Part shown: positions 1 to 8,600 of the stretch, piece by piece
Position numbering within the stretch: position 1 is the stretch's first letter
Layout of the letters: the number at the start of each line of letters is the position of its first letter
Assembly (NCBI GenBank): GCA_002388905.1
Contig: DGNJ01000066.1
Span: 7,580 to 19,756, forward strand
Length of the DNA stretch: 12,177 nt
DNA from: Cellvibrionales bacterium UBA4495
GTDB lineage: Bacteria; Pseudomonadota; Gammaproteobacteria; Pseudomonadales; Porticoccaceae
Direction of reading: 5' to 3'
Notes under the pieces: generated by a model
Seen by the model: the letters and a program-made list of their open reading frames with translations, nothing else
Database searches by the model: none
Told to the model about the DNA's origin: nothing
Made by a program: the position numbers and the translations under genes

Positions 1-528
1 GATGGAGCCGCCGGTATCGGTGGCGGTGGCGGCCGGGGCAAGGCGCGCGGCTACCGCCGCCGCGGAACCGCCGGAGGAGCCCCCGGGAACGGTGTCGGTG
101 TTCCAGGGGTTTTTTACCGGGCCGTACCAACTGGTTTCGTTGGAGGAACCCATGGCGAATTCGTCCATATTGGTCTTGCCCAGCACCACGGCCCCGGCCT
201 TGCGATAGTTCTCCACCACGGTGGCATCGTAGGGGGGCACGAAATTATCGAGCATCCTCGAGCCGCAGCTGGTGCGCACGCCGGTGGTGCAGAAGATGTC
301 CTTGTGGGCGATGGGTACGCCGCAAAGGGGGTGATTGTCGCCCCTGGCGCGGCGGTTGTCCGCCTCGGTGGCGGTGGCCATGGCCTGTTCTTCCGTCACA
401 GTGATAAAGCTGTTGTAGGTCTTGTCGCGAGCCGCAATCCGGTCCAGGAAGTGGCGGGTCAGTTCGACACTGGAAAACTCGCCGGCGGCGAGACCGGCGC
501 TCAGTTGTGCGAGAGTCTTGTCGTGCAT
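1..528 (-). CDS. gatA: Glutamyl-tRNA(Gln)/aspartyl-tRNA(Asn) amidotransferase subunit A, 5' part
   Basis: This is the first 176 codons of GatA, cut by the left window edge. GatA is the amidase subunit of GatCAB. It hydrolyses glutamine and passes the ammonia on to convert misacylated Glu-tRNA(Gln) or Asp-tRNA(Asn) to the correct aminoacyl-tRNA. The amidase-signature Ser-cisSer-Lys triad is complete in the visible part: Lys76 in AHKDIFC, Ser151 in [11 protein letters not shown] and Ser175 in TDTGGSI. The spacing of 24 residues between the two serines is as in characterised amidases. The start is ATG at 526-528 (complement), with AGGA at 541-544 about 12 nt upstream, which is slightly long. The protein begins MHDKTLAQL, the usual GatA length before the domain. 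It follows gatC by 61 bp on the same strand, so the two are probably co-transcribed, with gatB expected beyond the window. Identification is certain; only the 3' part is unseen. Confidence 0.97.
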   Translation of the reverse strand, partial: MHDKTLAQLSAGLAAGEFSSVELTRHFLDRIAARDKTYNSFITVTEEQAMATATEADNRRARGDNHPLCGVPIAHKDIFCTTGVRTSCGSRMLDNFVPPYDATVVENYRKAGAVVLGKTNMDEFAMGSSNETSWYGPVKNPWNTDTVPGGSSGGSAAAVAARLAPAATATDTGGSI

Positions 529-589
529 GTCGTGGTCGGTTCCTGTCGCAAGATCGGGTTGCGGAGTCTCTGGGTGAGCCTGTTCCGGT

Positions 590-877
590 TTATTCGATAA
601 CCCGGGGCACCAGGTAGAGGCCGTCCTCGGTGGCGGGGGCGAGGGCCTGGAAAATCTCGCGTCGGTCGGGCTCGTCCACCTGGTCGGGGCGCAGGCGCTG
701 GACCGCATCCAGGGGGTGGGCCATGGGATCGATGCCGGTCGTGTCGGCGGCCTGCAATTGGTCCACCAGGGCCAGCACATCGGCGAGGCTGCGGGTGGTG
801 CTGGCGATGTTTTCCTCGGTAATTTGAACTCGCGCCAACTCCGCGAGTTTTTCAATGTCCGCTCGTTCGATAGTCAT
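590..877 (-). CDS. gatC: Glutamyl-tRNA(Gln)/aspartyl-tRNA(Asn) amidotransferase subunit C
   Basis: GatC is the small subunit that wraps around GatA and stabilises the GatCAB complex. The protein is 95 residues, the normal family size. It begins [18 protein letters not shown], the typical N-terminal helix, and continues with a helix carrying [15 protein letters not shown], the conserved DPMAHPLD turn, and a C-terminal [12 protein letters not shown] chose the ATG at 875-877 (complement). A GGAA lies 8 nt upstream (complement of 886-889), and this start gives the family length. An in-frame start at 1006 would add 43 residues that look non-coding and would run into the mreB promoter. It is the first gene of a leftward gatC-gatA unit, divergent from mreB. 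Confidence 0.95.
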   Translation of the reverse strand: MTIERADIEKLAELARVQITEENIASTTRSLADVLALVDQLQAADTTGIDPMAHPLDAVQRLRPDQVDEPDRREIFQALAPATEDGLYLVPRVIE

Positions 878-964
878 GGTATGATTTCCGTTTTTAACCG
901 GGGCCGGATCTGACGCCTTGAATGGCCCCGCCGGGCAGGTGCGTAACGGTACCACATCTGCCGC

Positions 965-2103
<1,139 letters not shown>

Positions 2104-2114
2104 TCGGGCTGTCG

Positions 2115-2140
2115 GCGGGCCGGCCCCTGGTCCGGCCCGC
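2115..2140 (+). promoter_or_regulatory. GC-rich hairpin between mreB and mreC (attenuator or mRNA end stabiliser)
   Basis: A perfect 9-bp inverted repeat, GCGGGCCGG (2115-2123) and CCGGCCCGC (2132-2140), is separated by an 8-nt loop and lies 11 nt after the mreB stop codon. No U-tract follows directly (the next bases are ATTGGGCTCG), so it is not a textbook intrinsic terminator. It could stop part of the transcripts, or protect the mreB mRNA 3' end after processing. In E. coli, mreB is made in large excess over mreCD, so a partial break here would make biological sense. That function is inference. Confidence 0.5.
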
Positions 2141-2141
2141 A

Positions 2142-2170
2142 TTGGGCTCGAAGCCGGAATTTTATACAAT
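2142..2170 (+). promoter_or_regulatory. Possible internal promoter for mreCD and downstream genes
   Basis: TTGGGC (2142-2147) and TACAAT (2165-2170) are spaced 17 bp apart. The -10 matches consensus at 5 of 6 positions, inside the only AT-rich patch of the gap (AATTTTATACAATAA). The -35 matches only 3 of 6. It lies directly after the hairpin that follows mreB and about 70 bp before the proposed mreC start. The position fits a promoter that would restart transcription of mreC-mreD-maf-rng-yhdP. Confidence 0.4.
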
Positions 2171-2227
2171 AACGACGTCCATTGGCGGGTGATGGCAATC
2201 GCCGGCTGCCAATACCCGGATCCGTTT

Positions 2228-2233
2228 GAGGTG
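2228..2233 (+). promoter_or_regulatory. Shine-Dalgarno that decides the mreC start
   Basis: GAGGTG is a six-base match to the anti-Shine-Dalgarno of 16S rRNA. It is separated by five bases (TCGCG) from the ATC codon at 2239, the ideal distance for a start there. No such site precedes the downstream in-frame GTG at 2272, where the preceding bases are pyrimidine-rich (CCTTCCCCG). This is the main reason for placing the mreC start at 2239. Confidence 0.6.
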
Positions 2234-2238
2234 TCGCG

Positions 2239-3105
2239 ATCAAGAGAATTTTCGCCACAGGCCCTTCCCCGGTGCTGCATTTGCTCGGCCTGGGTTTTCT
2301 CGCCCTGGTTCTGGTTGCGGTGGATACCTATACCGACTGGCTCGACCCCCTCACCTCCCGTCTCTCCCAGGCCGCCCTGCCTTTTCAGTGGGTGGGCAAC
2401 ATCCCCGCCCGGGTGAGCGAGTGGGGCAATGAATCCGTCGTTTCGCGGATGCAGCTGGAAACCGAGAACGAGCGCTTGCGCCGGCAACTGAGAGTTCACA
2501 AGGCGCAGCTTCAGCGCATGGCGGCCATCGCCGCCGAAAATTCCCGCCTGCGCAATCTCCTGAATGCCACTGAGTTGCTCAAGGACCGGGTACTGGTAGC
2601 CGAGCTGATCGGCGTTTCCCCGGACCCCCTGCGCCATACCATCGTCATCAATCGGGGCCGGGTCGACGGCGCCCACGCCGGGCAACCGGTACTGGACGAT
2701 GTCGGCCTCATGGGCCAGATCACCGGCGTTCGGGAGCACAACAGCACCGTGCTCTTGATAACCGACAGCCGCCATGCCCTGCCGGTACAGGTGGTGCGCA
2801 ACGGCGTTCGCGCCATTGTCGAGGGCACCGGCGATTTCCGGCGCCTGCAACTGCGGCATGTGTCGCCGACCCTGGACGTCAGGGAAGGGGATCAGCTGGT
2901 CAGTTCGGGGCTGGGCGGACGGTTCCCGGTTGGCTATCCGGTGGGGGAGGTCATCCACATCGAGCGCGATCCGGGACAGTCGTTCCTGGATGTCGAGGTG
3001 GAGCCGGCGGCCAACATCGAACGCAGCCGTCACTTGCTGCTGGTTTTCTCGGCGGTGGAGGAGCTGGCGGGGCCGGTAAAAACCGATGAGGCTGGCGGTG
3101 GCTAG
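2239..3105 (+). CDS. mreC: Rod shape-determining protein MreC, apparently with an AUC start codon
   Basis: MreC is a bitopic inner-membrane protein whose periplasmic part organises the elongation complex with MreD, RodA and PBP2. Read from ATC at 2239 the protein has 288 residues: a short cytoplasmic segment (M/I)KRIFATGPSP, one membrane helix (about 12-29), a periplasmic coiled coil rich in E, R and L (about 66-108), and the MreC beta-barrel domain (about 117-271) with INRGRVDGAHAGQPV and LVSSGLGGRFPVGYPVG. The KRIFATGPS segment matches the usual MreC N-terminus (E. coli has KPIFSRGPS), so translation should begin before it. The in-frame stop at 2227-2229 leaves no ATG, GTG or TTG ahead of it. 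The first conventional start, GTG at 2272, would remove 11 residues and has no Shine-Dalgarno. The gene overlaps mreD by 20 bp. Identity is certain; the start is probable. Confidence 0.93.
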   Translation: MKRIFATGPSPVLHLLGLGFLALVLVAVDTYTDWLDPLTSRLSQAALPFQWVGNIPARVSEWGNESVVSRMQLETENERLRRQLRVHKAQLQRMAAIAAENSRLRNLLNATELLKDRVLVAELIGVSPDPLRHTIVINRGRVDGAHAGQPVLDDVGLMGQITGVREHNSTVLLITDSRHALPVQVVRNGVRAIVEGTGDFRRLQLRHVSPTLDVREGDQLVSSGLGGRFPVGYPVGEVIHIERDPGQSFLDVEVEPAANIERSRHLLLVFSAVEELAGPVKTDEAGGG

Positions 3106-3571
3106 GGTCTCTTTGTTTTGGGGGTTGTCGCTGAGCCTTGTCCTGGCCCTGGTGCTCTACTTTTATCCGCTGCGCGGCGATCTGGGGCTCTGGCGCCCGC
3201 TGCTGGTATTCCTGGTGGTCATGTACTGGTTGCTGGTGGAACCCTACCGGCTGGGCATCGCTTTCGCGTGGCTGTGCGGCCTGGGCCTGGATATCCTGAC
3301 CGGCGGCATCCTGGGCCAGCACGCCCTGGCACTGGCCTGCTGCGCCTACCTCCTGCGCCTGGCGGGACAGCGCCTGCACCATTTCAGTATCTGGCACCAG
3401 GCGGTGCTCATTTCCCTGCTGGCCCTGCTTTACCAGGCCGTTGTCGCCTTTGTCCACTTGCTGGCGGGCAGGGATGTTCCCGGTGCCTACATGGTCTATC
3501 CGGTATTGACGACGGTATTGCTCTGGCCCCTGATTGCCGGCATTCTGTCCCGTGTTTACACACCGGAGTAA
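3086..3571 (+). CDS. mreD: Rod shape-determining protein MreD
   Basis: MreD is a small polytopic inner-membrane protein that works with MreC in the elongasome. The product has 161 residues (E. coli 162) and is strongly hydrophobic, with about five to six membrane segments. Typical family features are the RPLLVFLVVMYWLLVEPYRLGI stretch near 37-58 (given in shortened sense; key residues R37, P38, Y47, W48 and R55), then LGLDILTGGILGQHAL, and YPVLTTVLLWPLI near the C-terminus. The ATG lies inside the end of mreC (20-bp overlap, different frame) and has only a weak purine run upstream, so translation is likely coupled to mreC. The next gene, maf, starts 9 bp after its stop. Confidence 0.95.
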   Translation: MRLAVARVSLFWGLSLSLVLALVLYFYPLRGDLGLWRPLLVFLVVMYWLLVEPYRLGIAFAWLCGLGLDILTGGILGQHALALACCAYLLRLAGQRLHHFSIWHQAVLISLLALLYQAVVAFVHLLAGRDVPGAYMVYPVLTTVLLWPLIAGILSRVYTPE

Positions 3572-3580
3572 CTGCCAGCC

Positions 3581-4198
3581 GTGACTAACCGGAAGCAGGA
3601 TTCCGACCCCCAGTTCACCCTCGCATCGGCCTCGCCCCGCCGCCGGGCCCTGTTGCAACAGATCGGCCTGCGTTTTCGAGTCCGCCCCGTGGATGTGGAC
3701 GAAACCCCCTTGCCCGGTGAGGCGCCGGAGCCTTATGTCCTGCGTTTGGCGGCGCGCAAGGCGCGACGGGGCGCGGCCCTGTGGCCGGGCCTGCCGGCAA
3801 TGGGTGCCGATACCACCGTGGTCCTGGGTGGCAAACTCCTGGGCAAGCCCGCGGATGAGGACGAAGCGGTGGCCTGCCTGATGGCACTCTCCGGGCGAAA
3901 GCATCGGGTGCTTTCGGCGGTCGCCCTGGTTCGCGGCGAGCGCCTGGAGACCCGCCTGTCGACCACGGTGGTCGGATTCCGACGCCTGATGGAGAGCGAG
4001 TGTCGCGCCTACTGGCGCACCGGGGAGCCGGCGGACAAGGCCGGCGGCTACGCCATCCAGGGACTGGGGGCGGTATTCGTTACGGCCATTGAGGGAAGTT
4101 ACTCGGGAGTCGTGGGCCTGCCTTTGGCGGAAACGGGAGACCTGTTAAGGTCGTTCGGTATCTCCTACTGGCAGCAACCTGCCCCGACCGGGGTATAA
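3581..4198 (+). CDS. maf: Maf-family nucleoside triphosphate pyrophosphatase (YhdE type, dTTP/UTP)
   Basis: Maf proteins hydrolyse non-canonical or pyrimidine nucleoside triphosphates to the monophosphate and pyrophosphate, and overexpression affects septation in some bacteria. The 205-residue product has the family signature SASPRR (16-21), EPYVLRLAARKA (50-61), the catalytic-type Asp77 in GADTTVVL, LSGRKHRV (103-110), and GEPADKAGGYAIQGLG (148-163) followed by GSYSGVVGLPL. The DKAGGYAIQG form is that of the YhdE subgroup (dTTP/UTP), not of YceF (7-methyl-GTP). The start is GTG at 3581; GGAG in the end of mreD lies about 10 nt upstream. The N-terminus is a little longer than usual, with about 10 polar residues before the domain. 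Its place between mreD and rng is as in E. coli. Confidence 0.95.
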   Translation: MTNRKQDSDPQFTLASASPRRRALLQQIGLRFRVRPVDVDETPLPGEAPEPYVLRLAARKARRGAALWPGLPAMGADTTVVLGGKLLGKPADEDEAVACLMALSGRKHRVLSAVALVRGERLETRLSTTVVGFRRLMESECRAYWRTGEPADKAGGYAIQGLGAVFVTAIEGSYSGVVGLPLAETGDLLRSFGISYWQQPAPTGV

Positions 4199-4206
4199 GG
4201 ACAGCA

Positions 4207-5679
4207 ATGAGCGCGGAAATCCTGATCAATGTCACCCCCATGGAAACCCGCGTGGCCCTGGTGGAAAACGGCCTGGTCCAGGAGGTCGCCATCGAGCGGG
4301 CCCGGCGCCAGGGTATTGTCGGCAATATCTACGCCGGCAAGGTGGCCCGGGTATTGCCGGGCATGCAGGCGGCGTTTGTGGATATCGGCCTGGAAAAAGC
4401 CGGCTTTATCCATGTGGACGATATTGTCAGCACCCGCGACGGTACCGACAGGAATGCCGCCGGCGGCGATATCCGGCAGTTGCTACGGGAGGGCCAGAAG
4501 GTGGTGGTGCAGGTCATCAAGGACCCCATCGGCAGCAAGGGGGCCCGGCTCACCACGCAGCTTTCGGTGTCCTCCCGCTACCTGGTCTATATGCCGGACG
4601 TGGCCCATATCGGCATCTCCCAGCGCATCGAGGCGGAGACGGAGCGCCAGCGCCTGCGCGATGAACTGGGCGAAGCGCTGACGGATGTCTCCGAAGAGGA
4701 GCGTCAGGGCTATATCCTGCGTACCGCCGCCGAGGGCGCGGGCATCGAGGATTTCCGCAGTGAAATCCGCTTCCTGCATCGCATGTGGGAGCTGATCCGG
4801 GAAAACGTCAAGCGGGCCAGCACCACCGCGTGTCTCTATGAGGATCTGCCCCTGTATCTGCGGGCCCTGCGCGATATGGTCAGGCCGGGTATCGAGAAAG
4901 TGCGCATTGATTCCCGGGAAATCCACCTCCAGATGGTCAAGTTCGCCGAACTGGTCAATCCCGAGATGCTGAACCTCATCGAGCACTATCCCGGCGAGCG
5001 GCCGTTGTTCTATCTTTACAGTGTCGAGGACGAAATCAATCGCGCCCTGGAGCGCAAGGTACAATTGAAATCCGGCGGCTATCTGGTGTTCGACCAGACC
5101 GAGGCCATGACCACCGTCGACGTCAACACCGGCGGTTTCGTCGGCCACCGCAACCTGGAAGAGACCATTTTCAAGACCAACCTGGAAGCAGCCACCGTCA
5201 TTGCCCGGCAACTGCGCCTGCGCAACCTGGGCGGCATCATTATCATCGATTTCATCGATATGGTGGAGGCGGAGCATCGCCGACAGGTGATGCGGACCCT
5301 GGAAAAAGCCCTGGAGAAGGATCGCGCCAAAACCGGCATTACCACGGTATCCGAACTGGGGCTGGTGGAAATGACCCGCAAGCGCACCAGTGAAAGCCTG
5401 GGACAGATTCTCTGCCAGCCCTGTCCGGTGTGCGAGGGACGAGGGCGTCTCAAATCCCCGGAGACGGTATGCTATGAGATCATGCGGGAGATCCTCCGGG
5501 AGTCCCGCGCCTTCGAATGCGAGAAAATCCTGGTACTGGCCTCGCAACTGGTGATCGACCGGCTACTGGACGAGGATTCGGCCTATATCGCCGATCTGGA
5601 GGAATTTATCCGGCGGCCCATCCAGTTCCGGGTGGAAACCCTCTATTCTCAGGAACAGTACGACATCATTCCGGTGTAA
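4207..5679 (+). CDS. rng: Ribonuclease G
   Basis: RNase G is a single-strand-specific endoribonuclease that matures the 16S rRNA 5' end and decays some mRNAs. The 490 residues equal the family length (E. coli 489), without the long C-terminal scaffold of RNase E. The S1 RNA-binding domain covers about 36-125 (GNIYAGKVARVLPGMQAAFVDIG at its start; key residues G39, G44, V46, F58, D60). A long helical segment and DNase I-like catalytic domain follow. The metal-binding aspartates are visible as Asp305 in TTVDVNTGG and Asp348 in IIIIDFIDM. The zinc-link motif CPVC is at 406-409, so the usual zinc-bridged dimer is expected. The ATG has AAGGAC (4197-4202) at good distance, overlapping the maf stop codon; the gap is 8 bp. 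Confidence 0.98.
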   Translation: MSAEILINVTPMETRVALVENGLVQEVAIERARRQGIVGNIYAGKVARVLPGMQAAFVDIGLEKAGFIHVDDIVSTRDGTDRNAAGGDIRQLLREGQKVVVQVIKDPIGSKGARLTTQLSVSSRYLVYMPDVAHIGISQRIEAETERQRLRDELGEALTDVSEEERQGYILRTAAEGAGIEDFRSEIRFLHRMWELIRENVKRASTTACLYEDLPLYLRALRDMVRPGIEKVRIDSREIHLQMVKFAELVNPEMLNLIEHYPGERPLFYLYSVEDEINRALERKVQLKSGGYLVFDQTEAMTTVDVNTGGFVGHRNLEETIFKTNLEAATVIARQLRLRNLGGIIIIDFIDMVEAEHRRQVMRTLEKALEKDRAKTGITTVSELGLVEMTRKRTSESLGQILCQPCPVCEGRGRLKSPETVCYEIMREILRESRAFECEKILVLASQLVIDRLLDEDSAYIADLEEFIRRPIQFRVETLYSQEQYDIIPV

Positions 5680-5683
5680 TGCG

Positions 5684-8600
5684 TTGAAAATCTCTGCCTT
5701 TCTGGGTGCTCTGTCAAGGCGGCTTTTACTGGCGGGGGCCGCGCTGATCATTGTCTATGCAGTGGTCATCGTGCTCGGCCGGCAGTTCCTGCCGCTGCTC
5801 GACCGCTACGAGACCGAGATCAACGGCTTTCTCTCCGAGCGACTGGGCATCGACGTGGAAATCCACGGCCTTGGCGGCTACTGGCTGCAACTGACCCCGG
5901 TGCTTAAGCTGGAAGATCTAATCGTCCATGCCGAGGACAGGCAGCGTCGCGGTATCGCCGTAGAGGGGCTGACCGCCGAGCTCGACCTGCTCAATTCCCT
6001 GGCGAGTCTCAACCCCGTATGGAAGAACCTGCGCGCGGGGGAAGTGAGTATCGTCGCCAGCGAAGATGCCCGCGGTCGCTGGCGCATCGCCGGGTTGCGC
6101 GTAGCCGGCGCCGGCGGCGATACCCTTGAGTACCTGCTCGATGTCCTTTATTACAGCCGGTTCCTGCGTATCGACCGCGTCAACCTGGAACTGCATTTTT
6201 TCTCGGGGGCGACGGCCAGGGTCTACGGTCGGGATATCCAGGTGGAAAACAGCGGGGACTTCCATCGGGCCACGGCCCGCTTCGCCCTCGAGGACGAAAA
6301 GGGCGATGCCGCCCGGCTCGTCCTCGAGGGACGCGGTAATCCGGCCGACGTTGGCGATTTCGCCGGCAAGGGCTACCTGAAGCTCGAGCGCATCAACTTT
6401 ACCGGTGCCATCAGGGCCATCGCCAACCGCTGGTTTCCCCGCCAGGTGGAGAAAATCGGCGCGATCGAGACGGACCTGGATGCCGAAATCTGGTTCGACT
6501 GGGTGGACAGCGGTATCGAGAATGGTCGCGGCACACTCCGCGCCGCCGAGGTGCCCCTGAACTGGGTGCAGGGCGAGGCGCCTCCCCTGAAAGCACTCAG
6601 TGCCGAGATTACCGGTTGGTACCGGCCGGGCGAGGATTGGGGATTCAGGCTCCAGGACCTGTCCGCGCGCTGGCGGGGACAGGCCATCGAGCCGCTGGAT
6701 TTGCGCTTTGTCCAGCGCGTCGGGCGCCGCTGGCGGGAGCTTTCGCTGGCAGTCAACCACCTGGATTTGCAGCTTCTCAACCAAATGGCCCTGGACACCG
6801 GCCTGCCGGGGGAGACGCTCGATCAGGTGCTTAATCAGCTGGCGCCCCGGGGAACCCTGCGCAACCTTTTTCTGGACCTGGATTTCTCTGGCGACAATCC
6901 GGCCTTTCGGGTTCGCGCCAACCTTGATGACGTGGCTGTCGAGTCGTGGCGCAACGTTCCCGCCGCCCGGGGGGTCAACGGCTACCTGGAGGCGGATGCG
7001 CGGCATGGCTTTGTCGAACTTGACAGCCCCGAAGGCCTGGCCATGCTCTACCCCAAAGTCTATGAGAATTACATGGAATACGGCGCCATCCGCGGGCGGG
7101 TTGACTGGTTCCGGCAACCCGGCACCGAGGAGGTGGCCGTGGTCGGCGGCCCCATCCGTATCGACGGCCCGGAGGGGCGGGGAACGGCCTATCTCGATCT
7201 GCGCCTGCCCCTGCGGCGCGAACTGGGCGCACCGGAAATGATCCTGATGGTGGGCATGACGAACAGTCGCGCCCGCTTTGCCGACCGCTATATCCCGGAA
7301 ACCCTCAATCCCGCGTTGCGAGGCTGGCTCGATGACGCCATCGGACCCGGGGATGTTCCCCGGGCCGGCTTTATCTGGCGGGGGTCCCTGGCCCGGGAAG
7401 AGCGGCAGCGCCGCACCGTCCAGCTTTTCGTCGACGTGACCGACGGCCGGCTCGACTATCGCGACGGCTGGCCGCCCCTTGAGTCCCTGGATGGCCGGGT
7501 TGTGGTGGATGACGGGACCATGACTGCCGCCGTCGATGGGGCCAGGGTCAACGACCTGGCTGTGCCCCGGGTTACCGGGGTTATCCGCCGCCAGCCGCGG
7601 GACGAGGGCCTGCTGCTGGACATCCGGGGCCGCGTCCTCGGGGATGCCGGCGAGGCCCTGGCCGTTCTCCGGCAGTCGCCCCTGGGGGACCGGGTCAGGG
7701 CCCTGGATAACTGGACTATTGCCGGGCCCAGCGAGATCGGTCTGGAACTGACCATTCCCCTGGGGGGCGACAACGCCGGGCAGCGTTACGATGTGACCAG
7801 CCAGTTGCAAGGTGTCGGCCTGGCCCTGCCGGGCACGGGTTTCCAGGTTTCCGATATCCGGGGCCGCCTGGGCTTCTCGCTGGCGGAGGGGCTGCACGGC
7901 AGGGGAATCGAAGGCCGCTACCTGGGCAGCCCGGTGACGGCTTCTGTCGCCACCCGGGATGGTGTCACCACCGTCGATATGGACGGCCGCTTGACGGCCG
8001 CCGCGCTCGAGCCCTACCTGGGTCGCCTTGGCGGGTATCTGGACGGCGATGCGAGGATCCGGGGGCAGCTTGTCCTGCCCGGGGCGGAGGCCGCCTCCTC
8101 GCCCCGCCTGACCCTGACCTCCGACCTCCAGGGACTGTCGGTGGCGTTGCCGCCGCCGTTTGCCAAGCCCGCCGGTGAAGCCTGGCCTTCCACCGGCACC
8201 GTCTTTTTCAGTGGCGAGGACATCCATATTACCGGCACCCTGGATGACTGGCTGTCGTCCCGTTGGCTGGTGTCGAACGGGGGATTCCGGCGGGGCGAGG
8301 TGCGTTTTAACGGCGGCCCCGCCCGGGTACCCGGCGGGCCCGGCCTGCACATCGCCGGCTCTCTGCCGGCCTGGGACTGGGAGCAGTGGCGACCGGTACT
8401 GCTGGGTGGAGAAGCGGGCGGCAATCGCCAGCTGCTGAAAGCCGCCGACCCGCACCTGGATCTCACCCTGGCAAACCTGATTGTCAGTGGTGTCGAACTG
8501 GGGCAGACCCGGCTCTCCGGCGGTCTAACTGAAAAAACCGATTGGCAGTTGCGTGTCGACAGCGAACGGGCAGTTGGCGACGTGTATCTGCCCACGGGAA

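Noticed and set aside
304..600. Plus-strand 98-codon open frame at the left end
   Set aside because: It is opposite gatA, whose amidase motifs on the minus strand are unmistakable.
2189..2416. Possible small upstream gene or frameshifted start of mreC
   Set aside because: It overlaps mreC in another frame, has no properly spaced Shine-Dalgarno and encodes no recognisable sequence. Codon content past 2240 follows the mreC frame.
5918..8455. 845-codon open frame on the minus strand opposite yhdP
   Set aside because: Same antisense artefact in GC-rich coding DNA. Composition is Pro/Gly/Gln-rich with no motif, and the plus-strand yhdP frame is clearly the real one.
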